Of a stretch of DNA of 64,000 nucleotides, positions 9,139-17,623 are shown piece by piece; position 1 is the first letter of the stretch; each line of letters opens with the position of its first letter. The stretch spans positions 124,001 to 188,000 of the forward strand of contig NZ_JACTVJ010000005.1 of NCBI RefSeq assembly GCF_014493765.1, in the 5' to 3' direction. Source of the stretch: Streptomyces polyasparticus. GTDB lineage: Bacteria; Actinomycetota; Actinomycetes; Streptomycetales; Streptomycetaceae. A program made the translations under genes and the position numbers. The notes below the pieces were generated by a model. It had not been told where the DNA came from. It worked only from the letters and a program-made list of their open reading frames with translations, and ran no database searches.

Positions 9139-9918
9139 TCAGATGTCCAGGTCGACGACGACCGGGGCGTGGTCGGAAGCGCCCTTGCCCTTGCGCTCCT
9201 CGCGGTCCACGTAGGCGTCGGTGACGGCCTTCTGGAACGCCGCGTTCCCGTACACGAGGTCGATGCGCATGCCGCGGTTCTTGGGGAAGCCGAGGTTGCG
9301 GTAGTCCCAGAACGTGAAAGGCACGTCGTACTTCAGAGGCCGCGGCATGATGTCCGACAGGCCCGTCTCGCGCAGGGCGGTCAGGGCGGCGCGCTCGGCC
9401 GGCGTGACATGGGTGGCGCCCTCGAAGAGGGTGATGTCCCAGACGTCCTCGTCGGTCGGGGCCACATTGAAGTCGCCGAGCACCGCGAAGGGGCGCGAGC
9501 CCTGGGCGTCACCGGCGATGGCGGCCTTGAGCGCCTCGAACCACTGCAGCTTGTACGCGTAGTGCGCGTGGTCGGGCTCGCGCCCGTTGGGCACGTAGAC
9601 CGACCAGACACGGGCGCCGCCCACGGTGGCGGAGATCGCACGGGGCTCCGGGGCGCCGTCGTAACCCGGATCGCCGGGCAGGCCCCTGACCACGTCCTCC
9701 AGGCCTACGCGGGAGACGAGCGCGACACCGTTCCACCGGCCCGTCGCGTGCACCGCCGACTCGTAGCCCAGCTCGCGCAGCTCGTCGGCGGGGAACTGCT
9801 CGGCCGCACACTTGGTCTCCTGGATGCACAGCACGTCCGTGCCGCTGTTCTCCAGCCAGGCCAGGAGGCGCGGCAGTCGGGCGGTCACGGAGTTCACGTT
9901 CCAGGTGGCGATACGCAT
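9139..9918 (-). CDS. xth: Exodeoxyribonuclease III
   Basis: 259 aa, the typical size. The endonuclease/exonuclease/phosphatase fold shows all its motifs in order: ATWNVNSVTARL at the N-terminus, IQETK (metal-binding Glu), VYVPNG, LGDFNVAP, and the C-terminal SDHAPVVVDLDI with the catalytic Asp-His pair. The enzyme cleaves at abasic sites and degrades 3' ends in base-excision repair in the cytoplasm. Single gene, separated by about 85 bp from the ClC gene and divergent from the MBL-fold gene. Confidence 0.95.
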   Translation of the reverse strand: MRIATWNVNSVTARLPRLLAWLENSGTDVLCIQETKCAAEQFPADELRELGYESAVHATGRWNGVALVSRVGLEDVVRGLPGDPGYDGAPEPRAISATVGGARVWSVYVPNGREPDHAHYAYKLQWFEALKAAIAGDAQGSRPFAVLGDFNVAPTDEDVWDITLFEGATHVTPAERAALTALRETGLSDIMPRPLKYDVPFTFWDYRNLGFPKNRGMRIDLVYGNAAFQKAVTDAYVDREERKGKGASDHAPVVVDLDI

Positions 9919-10029
9919 GCGGCCAATCTACCCGCCGGGTCCGACAGTGCTGTCTCCGTTCCGTTGACCGGGCTCCGCCCCCTGCGCCCCGGGGTCGAAG
10001 CGGAGCGGGTACCGGAGCAAGATGGGCTC

Positions 10030-10662
10030 ATGGAGCTGACCAAGAAGACCCACGCATGTGTACGGCTCGAGAAGGACGGCAGCACGCTGGTCATCGACCC
10101 CGGGCTGTTCGGGGCGGCGGACGACGCGGTCGGGGCCGACGCGGTCCTCGTCACGCATGAGCACCCGGACCACTTCGCCGAGGACCGGCTGCGCGCCGCC
10201 CTGGAGGCGAATCCCGGAGCCGAGATCTGGACGCTGCGGTCGGTCGCGGACCAGATCTCGGCGGCGTTCCCCGGCCGGGTCCACACCGTCGGCAACGGTG
10301 ACGCCTTCACCGCCTCCGGCTTCGACGTCCGGGTGTACGGGGAACTGCACGCCGTGATCCACCCGGATCTGCCGCGGATCACCAACGTCGGCTTCCTCGT
10401 CGACGGTTCCGTCTTCCACCCCGGCGACGCGCTCACCGTGCCCGACCACCCGGTGGACACGCTGCTGCTGCCCGTGATGGCCCCGTGGAGCAAGGTCTCC
10501 GAGGTCATCGACTACGTACGCGAGGTCAAGCCGCAGCGCACCATCGACGTGCACGACGCCCTGCTCACGGATCTGGCCCGCCCCGTGTACGACACGCATC
10601 TGACGAACCTGAGCGGTGCGGACCATCTGCGCCTCGCGCCCGGGGACGGGACAGGGCTCTAG
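10030..10662 (+). CDS. MBL-fold metallo-hydrolase (UlaG-like)
   Basis: 210 aa from ATG 10030. The metal site THEHPDHF (HxHxDH) lies near residue 45, with further His residues in ELHAVIHPD and FHPGDALTVPDHP and a terminal IDVHDALLT. This matches the small metal-dependent hydrolases related to UlaG/YtnP. Cytoplasmic, no signal peptide. The substrate is not predictable. It runs divergently from exonuclease III and converges on pcaL with only 20 bp between stops. Confidence 0.85.
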   Translation: MELTKKTHACVRLEKDGSTLVIDPGLFGAADDAVGADAVLVTHEHPDHFAEDRLRAALEANPGAEIWTLRSVADQISAAFPGRVHTVGNGDAFTASGFDVRVYGELHAVIHPDLPRITNVGFLVDGSVFHPGDALTVPDHPVDTLLLPVMAPWSKVSEVIDYVREVKPQRTIDVHDALLTDLARPVYDTHLTNLSGADHLRLAPGDGTGL

Positions 10663-10682
10663 GTCTGTCGTGACGCCGCGAG

Positions 10683-11963
10683 CTATTCGCGGGGCGTCGT
10701 CTCCTCCTGGACTACCTGCTGTGCGACCCGGAACGCCGCGTTCGCCGCGGGAACGCCGCAGTAGACGGCGGTCTGCAGCAGGATCTCCTTGATCTCGTCG
10801 GGCGTGAGGCCGTTGCGCAGGGCGGCCCGGGTGTGGAAGGCCAGCTCGTCGAGGTGGCCGCCGCCGACCAGGGCGGTGAGCGTCACGGCGCTGCGCATCC
10901 GGCGGTCGAGGCCGGGGCGGGCCCACACCTCGCCCCAGGCGTAGCGCGTGATGAGGTCCTGGAAGTCGTCGGAGAACGCGTCGCTGCCGCCGAGCGCCCG
11001 GTCGACATGGGCGTCGCCGAGAACCTCGCGGCGCACCTTCATGCCCATGTCGTACGGGTCCGGGCGCGCGCTTCCGTTCACCTGGGACTCGACGGGCGCT
11101 ATCTCGGCGACCGGGCCGCGCGGCTCACCGGGCCCGGCGAGCACGGGGACCGCCGGCGGCGCGGCGAGCGCGGCATGGGCCTCGGTCCACGCGGTGGAGA
11201 AGTGGTGCACGAGCAGATCCGTGACGGCGGCCGGCTGCTCGACCGGGGCGAGATGCGAGGCGCCGGGCACGACCGCGAGCCGTGCGTCCGGGATCCCGGC
11301 GACCAGGGTGCGGGCCTCGGCGGGGCCGGTCACCTGGTCCTCGGAGCCGACCAGGACCAGGGTGGGCACACCGATCCGGCCGAGTTCCGTCCGTATGTCG
11401 AAGGAGGCCAGCGCCTCACAGGCCGCGATGTAGCAGCCGGGGTCGGTGGTGCGCACCATCTGCACGGCCCACTCGGTGATCGCGGGCTGCGCGGCGGCGA
11501 AGCCGGGGGTGAACCAGCGGTCCGGCGAGGTGCGCGAGACGGGCTCGAGCCCGTTCGTACGGACGATCACTCCGCGCTGCCGGAACTCGTCGGCGGTCCC
11601 GAAGCGGGGCGAGGCGGCGATCAGCGCGAGCGAGGCGACCCGCTGCGGGTGGCGCAGGGCGAGGTCGGCACCGATCGCACCGCCGAGCGCACAGCCCACG
11701 TACCCGAACCGCTGGACCCCGACCTCGTCGAGCGTCGCGAGCAGCCGGTCGGCGAGCGCCTGCACGGAGTCGGCCGGGTGGGCGGGGGCGCCGCCGTGCC
11801 CGGGCAGATCGAAGCGCAGCACCCGCCAGGTCTCGGTGAGCTCGGGTATCTGGCGGTCCCACATGTGCCATGTGGTACCAAGTGAGGGTCCCAAGATCAG
11901 GGCTGGAGCGTCTTCTGGCCCGTCAGAGCGGTATTGCAGGGTGTTCGCTGGTGTCTCACTCAC
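10683..11963 (-). CDS. pcaL: 3-oxoadipate enol-lactonase / 4-carboxymuconolactone decarboxylase fusion
   Basis: 426 aa from GTG 11963 (family starts MSETP); GTG 11987 with AGGGG upstream is an alternative. Residues 1-~255 are the PcaD alpha/beta hydrolase; residues ~290-426 are the PcaC domain (GGHLDELAFHTRAAL, TPDEIKEILLQTAVYCG). Together they would convert gamma-carboxymuconolactone to 3-oxoadipate in the beta-ketoadipate pathway. Two oddities are seen. The nucleophile elbow reads GCALGG, with Ala where GxSxGG has the catalytic Ser; acid (GSEDQ) and His (GASHL) are intact. Codons 1-34 are atypically AT-ending (14 of 34 by hand count) while the rest is GC3-rich; the change falls at WHM, where two partial copies elsewhere in the window also break. 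No other pca genes adjoin. Confidence 0.85.
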   Translation of the reverse strand: MSETPANTLQYRSDGPEDAPALILGPSLGTTWHMWDRQIPELTETWRVLRFDLPGHGGAPAHPADSVQALADRLLATLDEVGVQRFGYVGCALGGAIGADLALRHPQRVASLALIAASPRFGTADEFRQRGVIVRTNGLEPVSRTSPDRWFTPGFAAAQPAITEWAVQMVRTTDPGCYIAACEALASFDIRTELGRIGVPTLVLVGSEDQVTGPAEARTLVAGIPDARLAVVPGASHLAPVEQPAAVTDLLVHHFSTAWTEAHAALAAPPAVPVLAGPGEPRGPVAEIAPVESQVNGSARPDPYDMGMKVRREVLGDAHVDRALGGSDAFSDDFQDLITRYAWGEVWARPGLDRRMRSAVTLTALVGGGHLDELAFHTRAALRNGLTPDEIKEILLQTAVYCGVPAANAAFRVAQQVVQEETTPRE

Positions 11964-11980
11964 CCGCCTGACTCTCTCAT
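11861..11980 (-). repeat. pcaL 5' end, copy 1 of 3 (candidate attachment region)
   Basis: This segment covers codons 1-34 of intact pcaL plus ~17 bp upstream. It is homologous to 18915-19046 and, in part, to 33584-33637. The protein is nearly the same but the DNA differs at many third positions, unlike the rest of the gene. That pattern is expected when an integrating element brings its own replacement 5' end for the target gene. Confidence 0.6.
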
Positions 11981-11995
11981 CTGTCACGACAGCCC

Positions 11996-12644
11996 CTATG
12001 AGCGGGGCCCCGGCTGCAGCTGTCTGACCAGGTGGAAGACCTCTCGGGCCGCGTAGCGTTCGAGGCAACGGACAATTTCGCGCCGGGTCTTGCCTTCCTT
12101 GATGCGGCGCTCGCAATAGTCCCGAGTGCGCTGGTCGACCCGTAGACACGTGAACACGATGCGATGGAGCGCGGCGTTGCCCTGGCGATCGCCACCGCGG
12201 TTGAGGCGGCGGTACTGCCGGCGTCCGGAGGAGCGCTCGACGGGACTGACGCCGCGCAGCGCGGCGAAGGACGCTTCGCTGTCCATGCGTTCCGGGTTGT
12301 CCCCCACCGTGATCAGCAATGCGACGGCCGTGTCCGGTCCGATACCCACCACGTCGAGCAGCTGCGGGGGATGGCGTTTCACCAGCCGGGTCAGACGAGC
12401 GTCCGCCTCGTGGATCTGCTCGGAAAGCTCACCGATCCGGTGAGCCAGCAGACCCAGCGTGATCCGAGGGCCTGCAGCACCGATTCCTCGCCCCAGGTGT
12501 CCGTGCGATGGCTCGTGTCGGTGAAATGCGCGCAGGTCCGAAGAGTTCAGCGTGGCCCAGACCTGACAGTTGTTCCCGCAAGGCGGGGTCGGCTGTGATG
12601 AGGACGGCCTTGAGCTGATTGATGGGCCTGCGTACGGGCTTTGA
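11996..12644 (-). pseudogene. IS110-family transposase, C-terminal remnant
   Basis: The open part encodes the IS110/IS116 C-terminal (transposase_20) domain: LLDVVGIGPDTAVALLITVGDN, FAALRGVSPVERSSGRRQ-RRLNRGGDRQGNAALHRI, then YCERRIKEGKTRREIVRCLERY, ending at TAG 11996-11998. Upstream, the coiled region is recognisable only by joining frames (INQLKAVLITADPALREQLSGL, then a +1 segment with FTDTSHRTDTWGEESVLQAL), so there are at least two frameshifts. The N-terminal DEDD catalytic domain is absent; homology ends abruptly at ~12644 where an IS5-like fragment begins. Non-functional. Confidence 0.85.
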
Positions 12645-13132
12645 CAGACGACGTCCGAACGAAGGCGTTCGTCATCCTGGACGGCACCCTGCTGCCGATC
12701 GACCAGATCGCCGCCGACACGCCGTACTACTCCGGGAAACATGAGCGCCACGGCATGAACGTGCAGGTGCTCACCGACCCGGCCGGAAGGCCGCTGTGGG
12801 GCCTCACCCGCGCTGCCCGGCTCCACGCACGACCTGACGGCCGCCCGCGCACACGGGATCACCGACGCCCTGGTGGACACCGGACTCAAGTGCTGGGCCG
12901 ACAAGGCGTACCAAGGCGCCGGCCGCCCCGGCCGTATCCCATTCCGGGGCCGTCGGCTCAAGCGGTGGAAGCGGCGGCACAAAACACCACCCACGCCAAG
13001 ATGAGATGCCTCGGCGAGCAGGCCATGGCCGCCCTGAAGAGCTGGCGACTCCTGCGGAAGCCTCGCTGTTGCCCCCACCGAATCACCGAGATCGTGAAGG
13101 CCGTCCCCGTCCTTCAGCACGCATCAGCGTGA
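12645..13132 (+). pseudogene. IS5-type DDE transposase, truncated and frameshifted
   Basis: AFVILDGTLLPIDQIAADTPYYSGKHERHG followed by NVQVLTDPAG is the DDE_4-type core (first Asp in LDGT). A frameshift then moves the sequence GSTHDLTAARAHGITDALVDTGL-KCWADKAYQGAG into another frame, and the end (EQAMAALKSWRLLRK) returns to the first. The N-terminal helix-turn-helix part is missing. It abuts the IS110 remnant head-on, so one element probably inserted into or recombined with the other before both decayed. Confidence 0.8.
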
Positions 13133-13232
13133 GGTCGGAAATGGCTCACTCCCGGGTGTGGATGCGATCGAACAGACAGGCCCCGGACCCCGCATGACCT
13201 GCGGTTTCCAGGGCCTTCACCTCGGTGGGGAA

Positions 13233-14582
13233 TCAGCTGCGAGTGATTTCCACCGTTGCCTCCGCGGAGGAGGCCGTGTGCCAGCGGTCGCCGCCGTACG
13301 CCACGACATAGCGGACCGCGCCAGGCTTGGCCGGGGCGTCGGTCGCCGTGAAGGTGCCGTCGGCCGCCACCGGTACGGAGCCCAGGGAGACGCCCTCGGG
13401 GTCGGAGGCGTCGTGGCGGGTGACCGTGACCGTGGTTCCGGGCGCGATTCCGGGGGTCAGCGTGCCGGTGAGGGTGAGCGCCTGGCGCTTCCTGCTGGTC
13501 GCGGGAGCGTCGAGGGCGATGGTCGTGTGTACGGGCGTGGCGACCGGGAGAGAATGGAGCCGGAGCCCCATGACCCCGCTCTCCTTCGTCACGGTGAAGA
13601 GCCGGCTCCCGTCCGGCGCCCAGGCCAGGCCCCGAACCACCGGCGCCTGCGTGGCGGCGCCCACCTCGACCGAAGTCAGCGGAGCCGAGGCGACCGGGGC
13701 GTAGACGGACACGTCCGGCACGTCGGCGCTCGTGTTCTCCGTGGCCCCGGCCACTATGCCGTCGGGTCCGGCGGCGACGGCCACGGGCGAGGCCGGGGAC
13801 GGAGCGGCATGCGTCGCCACGTCCGACAGATCGTCGATGCGGAAGGCCCGGTACCCCGGCGAGATGAGGGCGGCGGTCAGGATCGAACGGCCGTCCGGGG
13901 TCACGTCGATGTCCCGCAGCCCGTTCATCTCGGTCCCGGACAGCACCCGCCGCTTGGTCATCACGGGCGAGCCGCTGCTCACGTCGTACACCGTGAGGGT
14001 GTTGCGGTTCGGGTCACCGGTGCCGACCACCAGCACGTTCGGGTCGGCGGGGGAGGCGACGAGCTCCGCCCCGAAGTCCAACGAACTGTCCAGGCCCAGT
14101 GCGACGACCGGCTCGGCGGCGCCGATGTCGATCGACCCGAGGTCACCGCTGACGCCGTAGCCGAACCACAGCTTCCCGCCCGCGACCGCCACGCCCCACG
14201 GGGCGATGCCGTCCCCCACGTGGTACCGCGCGGTCTCTGCCAGCGTCGCGGTGTCGTACGCCACGATGGTGTCGATGTCCCGCGCGGCCACGTACAAGGT
14301 CTGTTCGTCGGGCGAGAGCGCCAGGCCGCCGGCCCCCGGGAGGCCGCTCAGCCACGTGCTGTTCCCGTTGTAGTCCGACACCACGACCCGTCCGTCGGCG
14401 CCGGCCGGCATGCTGAGGAAGATCTTGCGATGACTCCCGTCGACTTCCATGTCGGCGAGCTGGTACAGCGGCAACGACACACCAGTCGCCGCGTACGCCG
14501 GGGCCGTCCCCGGTATCGCCAGCAATGCGGAACCGAGCGCCGCGGCGAACGTGGCACTCAGTATGCGTCTGGATCCGCGCAT
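13233..14582 (-). CDS. Secreted YncE-like beta-propeller protein with C-terminal Ig-like domain
   Basis: 449 aa. A signal peptide (RGSRRILSATFAAALGSALLAIPG, cleaved near APAYAA) is followed by ~330 residues of WD40/YVTN-like propeller blades (GLALSPDEQTLYVAARDIDTIVAYD, DVTPDGRSILTAAL, LAWAPDGSRLFTVT) and an ~90-residue Ig-like domain (ALTLTGTLTPG, AVRYVVAYGGDRWH). ATG 14582 has GAGGGGG upstream; ATG 14615 with GAGGGG upstream is an equally possible start. It is the only intact non-transposase gene in the 12-19 kb island. Likely an extracellular or surface binding protein; ligand unknown. Confidence 0.8.
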   Translation of the reverse strand: MRGSRRILSATFAAALGSALLAIPGTAPAYAATGVSLPLYQLADMEVDGSHRKIFLSMPAGADGRVVVSDYNGNSTWLSGLPGAGGLALSPDEQTLYVAARDIDTIVAYDTATLAETARYHVGDGIAPWGVAVAGGKLWFGYGVSGDLGSIDIGAAEPVVALGLDSSLDFGAELVASPADPNVLVVGTGDPNRNTLTVYDVSSGSPVMTKRRVLSGTEMNGLRDIDVTPDGRSILTAALISPGYRAFRIDDLSDVATHAAPSPASPVAVAAGPDGIVAGATENTSADVPDVSVYAPVASAPLTSVEVGAATQAPVVRGLAWAPDGSRLFTVTKESGVMGLRLHSLPVATPVHTTIALDAPATSRKRQALTLTGTLTPGIAPGTTVTVTRHDASDPEGVSLGSVPVAADGTFTATDAPAKPGAVRYVVAYGGDRWHTASSAEATVEITRS

Positions 14583-14826
14583 GGCGGAAACCCCCTCTGT
14601 GTCCTGTGAGTTCATACCGGCAGCCCCTCGACCCACCGGCGGAGACGACGTCCGACGCCGTCGTCGATCATTCTGCGCCGTGATGTGTGGATCATGTGCC
14701 CTTCTCGGCAAGAAAGGGGCAGCAGACTTCGTCGGTGCCTCGCCGTCCACGGCCCCGGGGGATCCTCACCTCGCCCCGGCGCGCCGGCACCACTCAGCCA
14801 CCGGCTACAGGTCGGTAGGTCGCGGG

Positions 14827-15140
14827 ATGGCCCGTACCTTCGCCTACGACGTCGGCGAGACCCTCGTAAGGGATGACCGTCACTGGGCACCGCGGGCCGA
14901 CTGGCTGAACACCCCACGCCACGCCTTGTCCGAGCTCGTCGGCGGCGTCGTCGCCCGTGGCCAGGACAACGGCGTGCCGCCCATCAAGCGCGGGAGGAAG
15001 CCGGCCACGGCGAGCACCTCGACGAGACCGACGTGTACGAGGACGTGCGGCCCGCCGGCGCCCGCGATCTGTCCGCTCCCGGCTCGTCGAGCTCACGCGG
15101 TGGGCCGTCCCCTACGCCGATGGCCCGTTGCCGTCCGCGT
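14827..15140 (+). pseudogene. HAD-superfamily hydrolase, N-terminal remnant
   Basis: ARTFAYDVGETLVRDDR resembles the DxGxT/V phosphatase motif I of HAD enzymes, with the usual first Asp retained (YDVGETL), followed by WADWL-like ADWLNTPRHALSELVGGVVARGQD. After about 60 codons the frame breaks; the continuation GEHLDETDVYEDVRPA lies in another frame and then identity is lost. No stop or C-terminal motifs remain. A decayed fragment between the beta-propeller gene and an IS3 remnant. Confidence 0.6.
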
Positions 15141-15189
15141 CAGTCGCCTACGTCCGCACGGAAGTGCTGGGACTGCTGCGTGATCAGGT

Positions 15190-16065
15190 GACAGCGGGGT
15201 GCATGCTGCGTGTGCTGCGGGTGGGGTCATGATGGTCTCGTACTCGACGGGGGTCAATCGGGTCTGGCGTCGGCGGTGGTGGTAGGTGTGTTCGATCCAG
15301 GTCACGATCGCGTTCCGCAATTCCTGTCGGGCGGACCGGACTTGACGGTCCAGGACGTTCTTCTGCAGCAGCGCGAAGAAGCTCTCCATGGCCGCGTTGT
15401 CGCCGGCTGCACCGACCCGGCCCATCGAGCCGACCAGGCCGTTTCGGGTCAGGGCGGAGACGAATTTCCGGGACCGAAATTGCGATCCGCGATCCGCGAT
15501 CCGCGATCCGCGATCCGCGATCCGAATGCACGATGCAGCCGTCTACTTGTCCGCGGCGATCAACGGCGGACTGCAGGGCTGTTACCACGAGGCGGGACTT
15601 CATCCTCGAGTCGATGGAATAGCCCACGATCCGGCCCGGGAACACGTCCTTGATGGCGCATAGACAAAGCTTGCCAGCGCCGGTGGAGTGCTCGGTGATG
15701 CCGGTCAGCCACAGCCGGTTCGGCGCAGTGGCGGTGAAGTTCCGCCGCACCTTGTTGTCGTGGACCGGCGGACCGGCCTTGGCGTTCTTGCCGCGGCCCC
15801 TTCGCTTGCCGAACGCGCTCCACCAGCCGTTGCCCCGGCAGATCCGCCAGGCGGTCCGCTCGGCCATCGCCTCACCGGCGACGCAGGCCTCGTCGAGGAG
15901 GAAACGGTGGCCGAACTCCGGGTCGTCACGATGCGCGTCGAACAACGCGTTGGCCCGATACGCCTCGGCCAGTTCGGCGTCGGTGACCGGGCTTCTCACC
16001 CACCGGTAATACGGCTGGCGGGCCAGCTTCAGCACCAGCACGTCACCGCCACCGACACCCGACAA
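15190..16065 (-). pseudogene. IS3-family transposase OrfB, disrupted by a 7-bp repeat expansion
   Basis: The order of motifs is that of the rve integrase: FDAHRDDPEFGHRFL, ERTAWRICRGNGWWSAFGK, NRLWLTGITEHSTGAGKLCLCAIKDVF (the first catalytic Asp of L-TDITEH is Gly here), GYSIDSRMKSRLV, then CIVHSDRGS. At that point a GGATCGC array shifts the frame; the rest (RSRKFVSALTRNGLVGSMGRVGAAGD-NAAMESFFALLQKN) is legible in a different frame. The normal stop is lost and OrfA is not visible. Dead. Confidence 0.85.
15484..15531. repeat. Seven-fold 7-bp microsatellite (GATCCGC)n inside a transposase
   Basis: Six full GATCCGC units plus GATCCG run uninterrupted. On the coding (minus) strand they read GGATCGC and lie exactly where IS3 OrfB encodes SDRGSQF, whose codons already contain two such units. 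Five extra copies (35 nt) explain both the DRGSRIADRGSRIA peptide and the frameshift. Confidence 0.9.
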
Positions 16066-16302
16066 GGAGCACCGGGGGCGGCCAACGATGCAGGATCGAT
16101 GCCTTCACCAAGGCGGGCTGCGCTGGGGCTGCATTTCTTGGAGAACAAGCTGGCGCAGTGCCTGAAATGTGGGAGGCGACCGACGGAACGCATTGACCGG
16201 CCGTAACGTAGCTTCCGCTTGGGTGGGATCCCGCGTAGGAGTGCCCAGTTCCCGCCCCTGAGCGTCGGCGCTGACGCACCGATGGACCCCCGCCGCACCG
16301 AC
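16066..16302. other. Gap between two IS3 sequences, nothing recognised
   Basis: No convincing gene on either strand. A short plus-strand stretch (16100-16205) reads GLHFLENKLAQCLKCGRRP, which has a plausible codon bias but no family I know. It may be old host or element DNA flanking the intact IS3 copy. Confidence 0.3.
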
Positions 16303-16341
16303 TGAGCTGCCCCGGGTTTCGTAGAGTCCGGTGATCTTGTT

Positions 16342-17226
16342 TCAGGCGGACTGCGGGACTCGTTCCTGGCTCTGCCAGAAGTCGCGTTCGTACTCGGCCG
16401 ACGGCACGTAGTCGAGCGCGGAGTGGAGGCGTTCTTCGTTGTACCACGTGATCCACTGGAAGATCGCCCGCTCGACCTGGTCGACGTCCTTCCAGGGGCC
16501 CTGCATCTCGATCAGTTCGGCCTTGAAGGTGCCGTTCAGGGCCTCGGCCATGGCGTTGTCGTAACTGTCCGCGACGGATCCGACGGACGCGGAAGCGCCG
16601 ATGTCAGCGAGCCGGTCCGTGTACCGGATTGAGACGTATTGCGACCCTCTGACGCTGTGATGAATGAGGCGGGAGTCCTTCTTGATGCGCCGACGCCACA
16701 GCGCCATCTCCAAGGCGTCCAGCGGGAGTTCGGTGCGCATGTGGTTCGCGATCTGCCAGCCGACGATCATGCGGGAGAACACGTCCAGGACGAACGCCAC
16801 ACACGCCCAGCCTGACCAGGTGCGGACATACGTCATGTCCGCGACCCAGAGCTGGTCGGGGCCGTCGGCGGCCAAGTCCCGGTCGACCAAGTCCGGCGGC
16901 CTCGGCGCGGACGGTTCCGGAATGGTCGTGCGGCGGCGCTGGCCGCGGATGACGCCCTCGATGTCGAGTTCGGCCATCAGGCGCTCGACGGTGCAGCGGG
17001 CCACCTCGACGCCCTTGCGCCACAGCGCACGGGTGATCCTGCGGGCTCCGTAAGTGCCGCCGGACTCGGCGTGGACCTGCTCGATCATGGGCATGAGCTG
17101 TTCGTCCCGCAGCCGGCGCGCGGACTTCGGACGCCTCTTGCGGGCGAAGTACGTCGACGGCGACAGGTTCAGCTCCCGGCAGACGGGATCGACCCCGAGA
17201 CCGCGTTCACGCAGGTGGTCGATCAC
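16342..17226 (-). CDS. IS3 transposase OrfB (integrase domain) with mutated catalytic Asp
   Basis: 294 aa from the internal ATG 17226; made in nature as an OrfAB fusion by -1 frameshifting. HTH_21 ([26 protein letters not shown]) precedes the rve domain: first Asp in VADMTYV, then [10 protein letters not shown], and the Glu in [16 protein letters not shown]. The second catalytic Asp, in the invariant HHSDRGSQY, is Val here (HHSVRGSQY; codon GTC instead of GAC near 16660). The frame is otherwise undamaged to the C-terminus. A single GAC-to-GTC change would abolish transposition, so the copy is probably a recent inactive one. Confidence 0.9.
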   Translation of the reverse strand: MIDHLRERGLGVDPVCRELNLSPSTYFARKRRPKSARRLRDEQLMPMIEQVHAESGGTYGARRITRALWRKGVEVARCTVERLMAELDIEGVIRGQRRRTTIPEPSAPRPPDLVDRDLAADGPDQLWVADMTYVRTWSGWACVAFVLDVFSRMIVGWQIANHMRTELPLDALEMALWRRRIKKDSRLIHHSVRGSQYVSIRYTDRLADIGASASVGSVADSYDNAMAEALNGTFKAELIEMQGPWKDVDQVERAIFQWITWYNEERLHSALDYVPSAEYERDFWQSQERVPQSA

Positions 17227-17533
17227 CTGCTCGGCCTCGTCCGGGGACGGTCGATCTCCTGGGCAAAAACACCGAAGCGGCTTTCAGGATCTCGTTGGCC
17301 CGCTTCAACTCGGCGTTCTCCTTGCGGAGTTGCTTCAGCTCGTCGCGTTCGGCGGTGGTCAGCCGGTCATCGCGTTCACCGTGGTCGGCTTCGGCCTGGC
17401 GGACCCACTGACGCAGGGCTTCCTTGTGGATGCCAAGGTCCTTCGCGACGTGCGCGCCAGGCCGGCCGGTGGTGCGGACCTCGCGGATCGCGCGCTCACG
17501 CAGTCCGTCGGGGAACTTCCGTGGTGCCGGCAC
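17207..17533 (-). CDS. IS3 transposase OrfA (helix-turn-helix)
   Basis: 108 aa from GTG 17533, which has GAAGGAG ten bases upstream (17544-17550). HTH_Tnp_1: [30 protein letters not shown], followed by the leucine-zipper stretch [22 protein letters not shown]. Its 3' end overlaps orfB. The sequence GTGTTTTTGCCC at the overlap offers a slippery run for -1 frameshifting, giving [22 protein letters not shown] across the junction into OrfB. Confidence 0.9.
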   Translation of the reverse strand: MPAPRKFPDGLRERAIREVRTTGRPGAHVAKDLGIHKEALRQWVRQAEADHGERDDRLTTAERDELKQLRKENAELKRANEILKAASVFLPRRSTVPGRGRAGDRPPA

Positions 17534-17623
17534 TGATGTGGTTCTCCTTCGCCAGGACCGTAACCATGGCATCAGGGACTCCACAAATCTCAGTACAGCT
17601 CAGCCGGGACATTCGCGGCCGAC

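Larger units (their letters stand above)
16303..17602 (-). mobile_element. Full-length IS3-family insertion sequence, ~1300 bp
   Basis: Ends are TGAGCTG...: left 16303 (TGAGCTGCCCCGGGTTTCGT, continuing AGAGTCC) and right, read inward from 17602 (TGAGCTGTACTGAGATTTGT, continuing GGAGTCC), forming imperfect ~27-bp terminal inverted repeats starting with TG. It carries orfA and orfB in the usual overlapping -1 arrangement. Flanking trinucleotides are GAC and GCC, so no target duplication is evident. It adjoins a CoiA-like pseudogene whose N-terminus is missing, so that gene was probably interrupted by this insertion. Confidence 0.85.

Noticed and set aside
12645-13132. Functional IS5 transposase
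   Set aside because: Missing N-terminus and at least one internal frameshift.
16300-17605. Target-site duplication around the complete IS3
   Set aside because: The flanking trinucleotides (GAC and GCC) differ, so none can be claimed.
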